From Balneolaceae bacterium (GTDB lineage Bacteria; Bacteroidota; Rhodothermia; Balneolales; Balneolaceae): DNA of 9,110 nucleotides. Both the position numbers and the translations under genes were made by a program. The stretch is taken from positions 1-9,110 of the forward strand of contig SKRK01000354.1 in assembly GCA_007118525.1 (NCBI GenBank). Direction: 5' to 3'. Positions within the stretch are counted from its first letter, which is position 1. Every line of letters begins with the position of its first letter. Positions 1-6,599 of this stretch are shown here, one piece after another. The notes below the pieces were generated by a model, which did no database searches, was not told the origin of the DNA, and saw only the letters and a list, made by a program, of their open reading frames with translations.

Positions 1-777
1 AGCTTTTTCAATAAGAAGGGTTTTTCTAATCCCGATAAACAGAACAATGAATATGGAGTACATGATGAAAAATGGAATAACTAATTCCACCAATCCGGCA
101 GCCAGCATCACAGAGATAATGAGAAGCTGAAATCCCAATCCGTAAATGGAGAGGAGGGTCATAAACCATTTTGGGAAAGCAGTGGTGTCAGGAGCATTTG
201 GGTCGATCCGGTAGATAATCTTATCATAAACGGAGTAAAAAAGAGTATAGACTTTAAAGAGAAAATCAACAGTTTTCTGCTTCTCGCCGGGGAGTGCTGC
301 CGGATTTTCGGTTTCAAAAATATTGCTCGTCTTATCTCCCCCGGCTGAATTGTGCCTCAAAATAACATAGTAATAGTTATAAAGGGTGCCCTGCAGCTGA
401 ATGCTTGCAAAGGCCAGCAGTGCCGCCCAGATAGAATAATGTGTGACATGCCAAATGGCCAACAGAAACATCAGGTTCAGTATGATATCGAAAATGGAAT
501 CCAGATATCTGCCGGTATATGAAGGTGTATTTTTTATCCTCGCCAACTCTCCATCTGCGGCATCAATGATCGATTTCAATATTAAAAAGAGGCCGGCCGC
601 TACATAAAATCCGTTGAGAATACAATAGACAGCAATTAAACCGGATACCCCAAAGAGAAAAGTAACCTGCACAGGAGTTGCAGAAGTTTCTTTAAGACGG
701 CTTGCAAAGGCGACGGCTATTGGCCTTCCGTAGTCAGAGAGATCCAGAAATTTCTCTTCAGCTGATAGTTTAGACAT
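1..777 (-). CDS. CDP-alcohol phosphatidyltransferase family protein, C-terminus beyond the left edge
   Basis: Integral membrane enzyme that transfers a phosphatidyl group from a CDP-linked lipid donor to an alcohol acceptor in phospholipid-type synthesis; the acceptor cannot be read from the sequence. I translated the minus strand from the ATG at 777 and obtained 259 codons without a stop, still open at the window edge. The family signature D-x2-D-G-x2-A-R-x8-G-x3-D-x3-D is perfect: D72, D75, G76, A79, R80, G89, D93 and D97. A 'TPVQVTF' segment near residues 34-40 matches the motif that usually opens the domain. Hydrophobic segments lie at about 40-70, 95-125 and 205-250. A polar region at about 140-205 separates the catalytic half from the C-terminal membrane segments and may mark a subfamily. 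The gene is divergent from hflK, with a 382-base gap. Family assignment is firm; substrate (glycerophosphate, inositol phosphate, serine or other) is open. Confidence 0.92.
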   Translation of the reverse strand, partial: MSKLSAEEKFLDLSDYGRPIAVAFASRLKETSATPVQVTFLFGVSGLIAVYCILNGFYVAAGLFLILKSIIDAADGELARIKNTPSYTGRYLDSIFDIILNLMFLLAIWHVTHYSIWAALLAFASIQLQGTLYNYYYVILRHNSAGGDKTSNIFETENPAALPGEKQKTVDFLFKVYTLFYSVYDKIIYRIDPNAPDTTAFPKWFMTLLSIYGLGFQLLIISVMLAAGLVELVIPFFIMYSIFIVLFIGIRKTLLIEKA

Positions 778-1159
778 ACATGCAGATCAAATTCAGGCGA
801 TTTAAGTTGTGTTTAGAATACGGGTTATAACAACTATATATCCAAAGGTTTTTGAGTCGAGTGTTCGTAGACCAAGTTCAACTGCAGAAGCTGTTCAAAA
901 ATTCCCTGCCTGATTTTTTAATAATTAAACATTTTGCCAACAAATAGGATAATAAGCATGGCAATTCCAAGTGAAAAAAGCCGTACGTTGCCGGGATATT
1001 TACATCACATACAATCAATACTTTTTCTCCTCCTATTTGATAGATGTCAGTTTTGCAGGTATGTAAATCGATGGGAAAAAGTGTTTCGAAAATCTGTTTG
1101 ACCAAAGTAAATCAATTCAAACAGAGGCCTACATCAATTCTATAAAAACTAATTAAACA
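778..1159. other. Divergent intergenic region with no convincing gene
   Basis: This gap separates the minus-strand phosphatidyltransferase gene from hflK and must hold promoters for both directions. It is AT-rich. A TATAAA lies at 1141-1146, just upstream of hflK, without a good -35 partner. Two overlapping small reading frames exist, minus 878-1105 (75 codons, TTG start) and plus 958-1101 (47 codons, ATG with AGGA at 946-949). Neither shows a recognisable domain. I see no strong hairpin terminator and no RNA gene. Confidence 0.6.
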
Positions 1160-2170
1160 ATGTCAGAAATTAAGAATCCATTTGAGGGTACAGAAATTCC
1201 TCAACAGGTTAAAACCCTGATGGGGAATATAAAGCTTATCGTACTCGGTATTGTGGGGGCCATTTTGCTCTTCTCAACCTTTTTCACGGTTGAACCGGAA
1301 GAGGTGGGAGTGGTTCAGCGATTCGGGCAGTATGTTCGTACAGCCGAGTCTGGACTGAATTTTAAAATTCCGATTATTGAAACAGCCCGCATTGTGCCGG
1401 TAGAACGCCAGCTAAAGCAGGAGTTCGGTTACAGAACAGTTGAAACCGGGATTCAGAGTCAGTATCGAAAAGCCGGTTTTCAGGGTGAATCTCTCATGCT
1501 TACAGGCGATCTGAATCTGGCCGATGTGGAGTGGGTGGTGCAATATCGCATTTCTGATCCGTATAATTATCTCTTTAAGGTTCGCAACCCTGAAAAGACT
1601 CTGCGTGATATGGCAGAAGCGGCCATGCGGCAGGTTGTGGGAAACCGAACGGTAAACGAAGTGCTTACCATAGGTCGGGCAGCCGTTGCGTTGAGGGTAC
1701 AGGAGATTCTGCAAGAGCTGAACGTAGAGTACGAAACCGGTGTACGGATCGACCAGGTTGTACTACAGGATTTGAATCCGCCCGACCCTGTAAAGCCATC
1801 TTTTAATGCGGTGAACGAAGCGCAGCAACAGCGCGAGACGCTTATCAACCAGGCGAGATCGGATTATAATCGTGTGATTCCGCGAGCAAGGGGTGAGGCG
1901 ATGCAGACCATACAGCAGGCCGAAGGCTATGCCGTAAACAGGACCAATACAGCACTGGGTGAAGTGGCGGCTTTCAATGCCGTACATCTTGAGTACCAGA
2001 GGGCACCTGAAATCACTAAACGAAGAATCTACTATGAAACGATGCAGGAGCTGCTGCCGAAACTGGGTAATAAAATTATAACCGATCAGGATGGAGCCAA
2101 TGTGCTGCCCCTGCTTCAGATGCAGATGAATAGCACGAACCCGGCAACGCAAAATCAATCAGGTAATTAG
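1160..2170 (+). CDS. hflK: HflK, stomatin/prohibitin-like subunit of the HflKC complex
   Basis: HflK and HflC form a large membrane complex that encloses FtsH and modulates its degradation of membrane proteins (known from E. coli). The 336-residue product has a short cytoplasmic N-terminus, one membrane helix at about 24-43, and then a Band 7/SPFH domain starting 'VEPEEVGVVQRFG' (44-56). The HflK-like segments 'LTGDLNLADVEWVVQYRI' (114-131) and 'QVVLQDLNPPDPV' (199-211) follow. A helical segment rich in Gln, Arg and Glu (about 215-285) corresponds to the family's coiled-coil region. The C-terminal tail is Asn/Gln-rich (from about 320). It is shorter than E. coli HflK (about 419 residues), mainly because the Gly-rich N-terminal extension is missing. 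The ATG at 1160 is followed directly by the expected N-terminus but has no clear Shine-Dalgarno. Its TAG stop overlaps the ribosome binding site of hflC, so the two are one operon. Confidence 0.95.
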   Translation: MSEIKNPFEGTEIPQQVKTLMGNIKLIVLGIVGAILLFSTFFTVEPEEVGVVQRFGQYVRTAESGLNFKIPIIETARIVPVERQLKQEFGYRTVETGIQSQYRKAGFQGESLMLTGDLNLADVEWVVQYRISDPYNYLFKVRNPEKTLRDMAEAAMRQVVGNRTVNEVLTIGRAAVALRVQEILQELNVEYETGVRIDQVVLQDLNPPDPVKPSFNAVNEAQQQRETLINQARSDYNRVIPRARGEAMQTIQQAEGYAVNRTNTALGEVAAFNAVHLEYQRAPEITKRRIYYETMQELLPKLGNKIITDQDGANVLPLLQMQMNSTNPATQNQSGN

Positions 2171-2174
2171 GAGA
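2169..2174 (+). promoter_or_regulatory. Ribosome binding site of hflC
   Basis: AGGAGA lies 5 bases before the ATG at 2180 and overlaps the TAG stop codon of hflK (2168-2170). This supports both the chosen hflC start and co-translation of the two subunits from one mRNA. Confidence 0.85.
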
Positions 2175-2179
2175 AACAG

Positions 2180-3124
2180 ATGGACAAAAAATATACACTA
2201 CTTATTATTATTTCAGTGATACTGGCCGTTGTGGCAATCAACAGTTTCTATACGGTTGATGAAACAGAACAGGTTATTATTACGCAGTTTGGTGCACCTG
2301 TCGGAGAAGCGGTTACAGAAGCAGGCCTTAACATGAAAATTCCGTTTATTCAGAAGGTAAACCGCTTTGACAAACGCTTCCTGGAGTGGGATGGCGATCA
2401 AAACCAGGTACCCACCAAGGATAAAAAGTTCATCTTTGTGGACTCCTATGCCCGGTGGCACATCACCGATCCGCTTCAGTTTTTCCGTCGCCTGCGGGAT
2501 GAGCGCGGGGCACAATCCAGACTGGATGATATTCTGGATGGTGAAACACGAAATGCCGTAGCCTCACACGACCTCGTTGAGCTGGTAAGGACATCCAACC
2601 GAGAGCCCGATCTGGGTGCAGACATATTTGAAGTAATTGAAGATTCGCTGGAAACCATCTATGTGGGGCGAATCGCAATTCAGGATATCGTTCTGGAACT
2701 GGCCAATGAACGGGCGTCGGATCTCGGAATTACCATTCTTGATTTCCGCTTTAAACGAATCAACTACGTGGAAGATGTGCGCCGCACGGTGTATGACCGA
2801 ATGATCAGTGAGCGAAATAAAATTGCCGATCTTTTCCGTTCGGAAGGGCAGGGTGAAGCCTCCCGTATTGAAGGTGAAAAGGAGCGTGAACTGCTTGAGA
2901 TTCAATCGGAGGCCTTTCGCCAGGCGCGCGAAATACGCGGCGGCGGTGATGCCCGGGCGGCAGCGATCTATAACGAAGCCTATAACCGGAATGCATCAAC
3001 CCGTGAATTCTACGACTTTGTGAAAGCGATGGAAGCCTACGAAAAATCGTTCGACGAAAACACGTCGATCTTTCTTTCAACAGACACCGAGTTCTTCAAG
3101 TATCTGAAGAGTATTGAGCATTAA
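2180..3124 (+). CDS. hflC: HflC, stomatin/prohibitin-like subunit of the HflKC complex
   Basis: Partner of HflK in the membrane complex that regulates FtsH. The 314-residue protein has a membrane helix at about 5-23. A Band 7/SPFH domain follows (about 24-200), opening 'VDETEQVIITQFGAPVG' (26-42), with the HflC-typical 'DSYARWHITDPLQFF' at 88-102. The helical segment 'RMISERNKIADLFRSEGQG' (207-225) leads to a C-terminal part (about 254-310) containing the 'GGGDARAAAIYNEAYNR' segment and the 'FYDFVKAMEAYEKSF' helix. This is the conserved HflC pattern of Ala-rich helix followed by an EAY and FY motif. Length is close to the E. coli protein (about 334 residues). It lies 9 bases behind hflK and closes the operon. 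No simple terminator follows; instead a structured repeat region begins about 30 bases downstream. FtsH itself is not in this window. Confidence 0.95.
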   Translation: MDKKYTLLIIISVILAVVAINSFYTVDETEQVIITQFGAPVGEAVTEAGLNMKIPFIQKVNRFDKRFLEWDGDQNQVPTKDKKFIFVDSYARWHITDPLQFFRRLRDERGAQSRLDDILDGETRNAVASHDLVELVRTSNREPDLGADIFEVIEDSLETIYVGRIAIQDIVLELANERASDLGITILDFRFKRINYVEDVRRTVYDRMISERNKIADLFRSEGQGEASRIEGEKERELLEIQSEAFRQAREIRGGGDARAAAIYNEAYNRNASTREFYDFVKAMEAYEKSFDENTSIFLSTDTEFFKYLKSIEH

Positions 3125-3159
3125 AGCTGTTGGCCGGTGATTCTGCCTTTTCCCGTCGC

Positions 3160-3254
3160 GTTGAGTGCTCTTCGCCAGCCTGCGGATCGCGTTAAGAGCA
3201 CCTGCGGTGCGTTGAGTGCCACGCTGCGCGTGTCGTTGAATGCGCTACGCGCGT
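3160..3254. repeat. Tandem array of short hairpin units with a 'GTTRARWGC' lead sequence
   Basis: The same 9-base lead occurs four times: GTTGAGTGC at 3160 and 3211, GTTAAGAGC at 3191, GTTGAATGC at 3235. Distances are 31, 20 and 24 bases. The second to fourth copies each run into a perfect hairpin with a three-base loop: GCACC-TGC-GGTGC (3198-3210), CACGC-TGC-GCGTG (3220-3232) and GCGC-TAC-GCGC (3242-3252). The first unit is longer; its GTGCTCTT (3165-3172) pairs with AAGAGCAC (3194-3201). Stems differ in sequence while their geometry is kept, which suggests selection on structure or a shared mechanism of spread. It might act as transcript end or mRNA stabiliser for hflKC. I do not recognise a named family. 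Confidence 0.75.
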
Positions 3255-3283
3255 TATCGTTGTTTAAGGTAGTTCCAATTGCA

Positions 3284-3346
3284 GGGAGATCTCTCGACTC
3301 CATGCGGAAAAGCACCGTCACGCGGAGCGCGTGACTCGAGATGACA
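3284..3346 (+). repeat. Dispersed intergenic repeat, copy 1, with an inserted hairpin
   Basis: The unit runs from GGGAGATCTCTCGACTC (3284-3300) to GACTCGAGATGACA (3333-3346). The 5-base sequence GACTC occurs on both sides of a 32-base middle part (3301-3332). A perfect 8-bp stem with a 3-base loop, GTCACGCG-GAG-CGCGTGAC (3317-3335), overlaps the right flank. The outer parts match copy 2 at 3509-3560 in the opposite orientation. I recall similar 'CTCGAAATGACA' sequences scattered between genes in Bacteroidota-group genomes; this is memory, not a search. Confidence 0.6.
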
Positions 3347-3438
3347 ATCGCTATTTTCTAATAAGAAAAACGGCGTATAAGCCTCCCAACTATGCAAAAT
3401 CCAGTCTAACGCCGGTGCTTAACGAATGCGTCGCAACA

Positions 3439-3489
3439 GTTACGGCGGGCAGCAGGAGCGTTGTTCTACTCCGTAACCGGATGCCCGCC
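3439..3489. repeat. Two crossing inverted repeats (pseudoknot topology)
   Basis: GTTACGG (3439-3445) is complementary to CCGTAAC (3471-3477), and GGCGGGCA (3444-3451) is complementary to TGCCCGCC (3482-3489). The order is arm A, arm B, A', B', so the two stems interlock instead of nesting. They share two bases (3444-3445), so either a pseudoknot or two alternative hairpins could form. Within the loop, GGAG (3455-3458) can pair with CTCC (3469-3472). The element sits between the two inverted dispersed repeats. Function unknown. Confidence 0.6.
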
Positions 3490-3508
3490 TTACTTTACAA
3501 AAGCGCCT

Positions 3509-3560
3509 TGTCATTTCGACCGGAGGCCCGCTTTTTGGGCCGGAGTGGAGAAAACTCCTT
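3509..3560 (-). repeat. Dispersed intergenic repeat, copy 2, inverted, with an inserted hairpin
   Basis: TGTCATTTCGACCGGAG (3509-3525) and CGGAGTGGAGAAAACTCC (3541-3558) flank a 15-base insert containing most of a GGCCC/GGGCC hairpin (3525-3529 with 3537-3541). CGGAG occurs on both sides of the insert. Read on the minus strand, the outer parts align with copy 1 at 3284-3346: AAGGAGTTTTCTCCACTC to GTCGAAATGACA. Both copies thus carry an unrelated hairpin at the same internal position, flanked by a 5-base direct repeat. Confidence 0.6.
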
Positions 3561-3664
3561 GCGATGGGCAGGAACCCTTTAAAACCTTCATTCAAAATTC
3601 GATATTCACAAAACTCCGGGGTATTTTCAGGCAATTAAACTAACCCGCATCTACAAATAGCGAT

Positions 3665-4276
3665 ATGTTACCGGACGGCAATAAAAATTTTGATAGTGAA
3701 TCCGGACTGAACCTTACCGGAAGGGAGCTTCTGAATATGTCGGCCGGATCGCTGGTTTTCTACCTCTTTATTGCAACGCTGCTTTTCTACTTTTTCCATG
3801 ATGACGGCCTGTTCGATGCCTTCACGCATGGCTACTCCTTCGGCCTTCAGGTACTGATAGGTGTTCTCTCGGGTGCAGCCGCGGCGGTGATTATTCTCTT
3901 CTTCTCCACAAGAAAGCCGGTTGCCCCGATATTGGATGATTTCACACTTTTCAGAATCATAAAGAAAACGGAGTTCACCTGGTTCGACCGCACCCAGGTC
4001 TCTCTCTTTGCAGGAGTGGGAGAGGAGCTGCTGTTCCGCGGCGCCATTCAGCCACTGATCGGCATTTGGTTCACATCACTTATATTCATCGCTATCCATG
4101 GATACATCAGTTTTCGATCAGCGGGACATATCCTTTTTACGCTCTTGCTTTTCGGCCTCAGCATGATGCTGGGCTATCTCTTCATGTATGCCGGCCTGGT
4201 AGCCGCCATGACAGCACACGCGGTTTATGATCTATTGATGCTATGGTGGGTGAGGTGGCTTCCTTCTGATGACTAG
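3665..4276 (+). CDS. CPBP family intramembrane metalloprotease (CAAX-protease/Abi type)
   Basis: Polytopic membrane protein of 203 residues with the signatures of the CPBP family, whose eukaryotic relative Rce1 cleaves prenylated CAAX proteins. Bacterial members act in bacteriocin immunity, peptide maturation or unknown roles. Motif 1, EExxxR, is 'EELLFR' at E120, E121 and R125. Motif 2, FxxxH, is F141-H145. Motif 3, HxxxD, is H185-D189. All expected catalytic residues are therefore present. Hydrophobic segments lie at about 27-47, 60-81, 130-148, 156-176 and 178-198. The ATG at 3665 lacks a clear Shine-Dalgarno. An in-frame ATG at 3737 (M25), with GGGAG upstream, would give a shorter protein that keeps every membrane segment, so the start is uncertain. 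No bacteriocin-like peptide gene is visible next to it, so the substrate cannot be inferred. It stands alone between two intergenic regions. Confidence 0.88.
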   Translation: MLPDGNKNFDSESGLNLTGRELLNMSAGSLVFYLFIATLLFYFFHDDGLFDAFTHGYSFGLQVLIGVLSGAAAAVIILFFSTRKPVAPILDDFTLFRIIKKTEFTWFDRTQVSLFAGVGEELLFRGAIQPLIGIWFTSLIFIAIHGYISFRSAGHILFTLLLFGLSMMLGYLFMYAGLVAAMTAHAVYDLLMLWWVRWLPSDD

Positions 4277-4607
4277 CCCTATGATAGCCGAATCTATACA
4301 ATAGCTGAAAATGTACACCATTTGTGCCGGTATGTGCCCTGAAATGTTTCCTCTAACATTAAAATTATTTCCTGCGCTGTTAATCCGAATCTCATTTTTT
4401 AACATCAAAATACCCGCCTCTCTAACGAGCATTAAAACATTATAACCGTTCAGCTTGGCTATCTTACCCATTGTTTTACTATTTTGGCATATCGATTCAG
4501 CTTAATCAGTTACCGTCGTTTTTTGAATTTAAGCTGAAGATAATAGTACCGCCGGGAAATACTGCTTTTTATAGCGACCCCAAACAAAAGAAATAGTAAA
4601 AAATATC
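4277..4607. other. Intergenic region upstream of the HAF-repeat lipoprotein gene
   Basis: These 331 bases hold no convincing gene. A minus-strand frame at 4241-4471 overlaps the end of the protease gene, has no recognisable domain and is best ignored. The main feature is the 10-bp inverted repeat at 4496-4538. The rest is AT-rich and should contain the promoter of the lipoprotein gene, but I cannot fix a -10/-35 pair. No good terminator for the protease gene is visible. Confidence 0.6.
4496..4538. repeat. 10-bp perfect inverted repeat upstream of the lipoprotein gene
   Basis: TTCAGCTTAA (4496-4505) and TTAAGCTGAA (4529-4538) are perfect reverse complements separated by 23 bases. The right arm ends 69 bases before the ATG at 4608. 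It could be an operator with two half-sites or a hairpin in the mRNA leader. A run of six T lies inside the loop, not behind the stem, so it is not a typical intrinsic terminator. Confidence 0.5.
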
Positions 4608-6485
4608 ATGCTATCTAATCAGGGATTAACAGTGAAAAATATCATCAGAAAGGATCCGGAAAAAAAATCGTCACTATTCAGGCGCTATGTAGCAAAGTCA
4701 TTTTTTGGTTTGGCATTTCTTGCTTTTATGGGTGCTTGCGACAGCATGCCGAATGTGAGCAACGGTGATGATCAACAAAATGATTTGGTACCCGAGCTGT
4801 CACTGATTGACGGGAAAGGAAATATGTCTGTTACCGTAGAAAAAGGAACCGACAGCTATTACTCATTGGATATCGGGCAGACAGCAGGAGATAAATACCC
4901 CTCTGCATCGGTTTATAAAGGCTGGAGTGTCTCTCCGGTTCACCAAATGGATATTGAAAACAGTGTTTATGATGGAGTAAGCCTCTACACCACATTCGGT
5001 GAAGAGAACTGGAAGCCTCTGAACTACCTGCTTAACAACAAAGAGAGATTTTTAAAAGAGAGCAGCAGCCTTACTTCTAATGAGATCCAGGCATCCATTT
5101 GGGCGCTGATGGTGGCCACTGATTTTGATTTAAACGATGTTGATGTGACTCAACTACCAAAGGATATGACAAACGGCGGACAGCCTGCTTTTGATATAGC
5201 CAAAACAAAGGAGCTGGTTAATCATGTGATGAACAGCTACCGGGGCTTCAACTATTCTGATTCATCAACCTATGCGGTTGTGCTTAAAAATTCGGCGGGC
5301 AGTCCCCGGATGATTATTGAAAACAGCCCCTACTTTGTAACGCTAACCGACCTGAGAGATAAGCATGGCCTGATTGTAGCCTGGGACATTAATGATTTAG
5401 GAGAAATTGTAGGAGGGAATACCCACGTGGCCGCAGATGGCACGTTAACAACAATGGGTTCTATGTTTGCCCGTGCAATAAACAACAACAGCCAGGTAGC
5501 GGGAAATAACGGTAAAATGCCGGTTATCTGGGAATCTTCCACGGGACAAAGAACTCTCTACTCGCCAAATGGTGACTGGATTGAAGCTCACGATATTAAC
5601 ATTCATGGACAGATTGCAGGCGAACTTGTAACCGAGAAACTTCTGTATGAAGATGAAGAGTATGGCGACTACTACGATTACGAATTCAGCGCTTTTGTGT
5701 GGGATGAAAATCAGGATATTCAGCTTATCAGCCAGGACGGCTGGGCGAATGGAATTAACGATCATAGTGTGGCTACAGGCGTGGATTATATGGTGTCAAA
5801 CCGCGCTTTTGTCTGGAGTGAAGGCGCAGGTATGAAAGGATTGGGATCTTACAGCGGTTTCAGTTCAGGCAGGGCGAATGCGATAAATAATGACGGCCAG
5901 GTAGTAGGTTCTGTTCTGGCGACAAACAGCAACAACCTGATGGCCTCCTCAACAACAGCAGGTACATCTTCACTATCCAAAGAGATGGATCGCCTGATGC
6001 AGACCACGCAAACCAAAGGAGTTTACGATCAGTCTCACGTGGTTGAGATGCTTCGAAACGCAACCTTTAGAAGTGAATCTTTTCCCTGGGAAAAAGATAA
6101 TGATGTGAGAGGAAAAACTTCCGGCGGCAATGATTTTAACACAAGCAGTTTCAATGAAGTAATCTACAGCTCAACGTACCGGTCGGAAGCGTTTATCTGG
6201 AGTGAAGAGGGCGGCATGACCGGCCTGGGCACGCTCGGCGGCGACTGGAGTACCGCATGGGATGTGAACGACCATGGGTTGACGGTAGGCTACAGCAGCT
6301 CAGCACCCGGCAAATCGCATGCATTCTTTTGGAATAAGGAGCTGGGAATGGTTGAACTCCCCTCATTTGGCGGGAACAGTCTTGCCCGTGCCATCAACAA
6401 CGAAGGCCAGGTTGTTGGATACAGCTACGACGAAGAGGGCAGGTTCTACCCGGTAAAATGGGAAATCAAATTCTCTGCTCTTTAA
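4608..6485 (+). CDS. Secreted lipoprotein with HAF repeats and an N-terminal thioester-domain-like region
   Basis: The 625-residue protein starts with a basic stretch, a hydrophobic helix at about 31-43 and a lipobox ending 'FMGAC', so C44 is the likely lipidated residue. Residues about 62-245 contain 'GWSVSP' (105-110), 'LNYLLNN' (138-144) and 'EIQASIWAL' (159-167). This resembles thioester domains (W-C-V and Q-x-x-IW motifs), but the Cys position is S107. From about 255 to 620 it has HAF-type repeats: the 'IN..G.VVG' motif at about 261, 291, 330, 383, 426, 553 and 596, with 'AF.W' at 362, 400, 528 and 572 and 'GLGTLGG' at 539-545. Seven repeats could fold as a beta-propeller (inference). 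A Ser/Thr/Asn-rich stretch (437-525) splits repeats 5 and 6. The start is uncertain: GTG at 4632 (codon 9) has AGGGA at 4621-4625, better than anything before 4608. It is a single-gene unit closed by the terminator at 6546. Probably a surface protein; ligand unknown. Confidence 0.85.
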   Translation: MLSNQGLTVKNIIRKDPEKKSSLFRRYVAKSFFGLAFLAFMGACDSMPNVSNGDDQQNDLVPELSLIDGKGNMSVTVEKGTDSYYSLDIGQTAGDKYPSASVYKGWSVSPVHQMDIENSVYDGVSLYTTFGEENWKPLNYLLNNKERFLKESSSLTSNEIQASIWALMVATDFDLNDVDVTQLPKDMTNGGQPAFDIAKTKELVNHVMNSYRGFNYSDSSTYAVVLKNSAGSPRMIIENSPYFVTLTDLRDKHGLIVAWDINDLGEIVGGNTHVAADGTLTTMGSMFARAINNNSQVAGNNGKMPVIWESSTGQRTLYSPNGDWIEAHDINIHGQIAGELVTEKLLYEDEEYGDYYDYEFSAFVWDENQDIQLISQDGWANGINDHSVATGVDYMVSNRAFVWSEGAGMKGLGSYSGFSSGRANAINNDGQVVGSVLATNSNNLMASSTTAGTSSLSKEMDRLMQTTQTKGVYDQSHVVEMLRNATFRSESFPWEKDNDVRGKTSGGNDFNTSSFNEVIYSSTYRSEAFIWSEEGGMTGLGTLGGDWSTAWDVNDHGLTVGYSSSAPGKSHAFFWNKELGMVELPSFGGNSLARAINNEGQVVGYSYDEEGRFYPVKWEIKFSAL

Positions 6486-6545
6486 AAGACTCCCGGTTGA
6501 AGAACAGTTTATTTCGTCAGCTAATCATTTTTTGATCTTTTCTAT

Positions 6546-6580
6546 AACCCGGTTTTCTTAATTGAATTCCGGGTTTTTTT
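6546..6580 (+). terminator. Intrinsic terminator of the lipoprotein gene
   Basis: AACCCGG (6546-6552) pairs perfectly with CCGGGTT (6569-6575), with a 16-base loop. The stem runs straight into seven T (6574-6580), followed by further T-rich sequence. This is a classic rho-independent terminator 61 bases after the stop codon. It also argues against the upstream TTG start at 6562 for the next gene, which would lie inside the hairpin. Confidence 0.88.
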
Positions 6581-6599
6581 ATTTTTATTTATTCAAAAT

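Larger units (their letters stand above)
3125..3664. other. Gene-free intergenic region packed with small hairpins and dispersed repeats
   Basis: No open frame here looks like a protein: the frames present run through hairpin repeats and match nothing I know. From left to right the region holds a tandem array of small hairpins (3160-3254), a dispersed repeat copy (3284-3346), a crossing inverted-repeat structure (3439-3489) and an inverted second copy of the dispersed repeat (3509-3560). Between 3347 and 3438, and from 3561 to 3664, I see no clear structure. Because hflC lacks an ordinary terminator, the hairpins may end or stabilise the hflKC transcript; that is inference. Confidence 0.7.

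Noticed and set aside
958..1101. 47-codon plus-strand frame with AGGA 8 bases before its ATG
   Set aside because: The site and start are plausible, but the peptide is short, has no motif and lies antisense to another frame. Conservation in relatives would be needed.
878..1105. 75-codon minus-strand frame in the divergent intergenic region
   Set aside because: It uses a TTG start, shows no clear ribosome binding site and no recognisable domain, and overlaps an equally unsupported plus-strand frame.
3160..3254. CRISPR array
   Set aside because: Spacing is irregular (20-31 bases), the repeated core is only 9 bases, the intervening sequence is palindromic and not unique, and no cas gene is present.
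3403..3465. Possible integron attC site (GTCTAAC ... GTT)
   Set aside because: A matching GTTRRRY core is missing at the right distance, and no integrase or cassette gene is present.
3137..3643. Several frames of 60-83 codons on both strands between hflC and the CPBP gene
   Set aside because: They run through hairpin arrays and dispersed repeats, have no family resemblance, and are explained by the lack of stop codons in GC-rich palindromes.
4241..4471. 76-codon minus-strand frame overlapping the 3' end of the CPBP gene
   Set aside because: No domain or ribosome binding site is seen, and the overlapping part is antisense to a confident gene.
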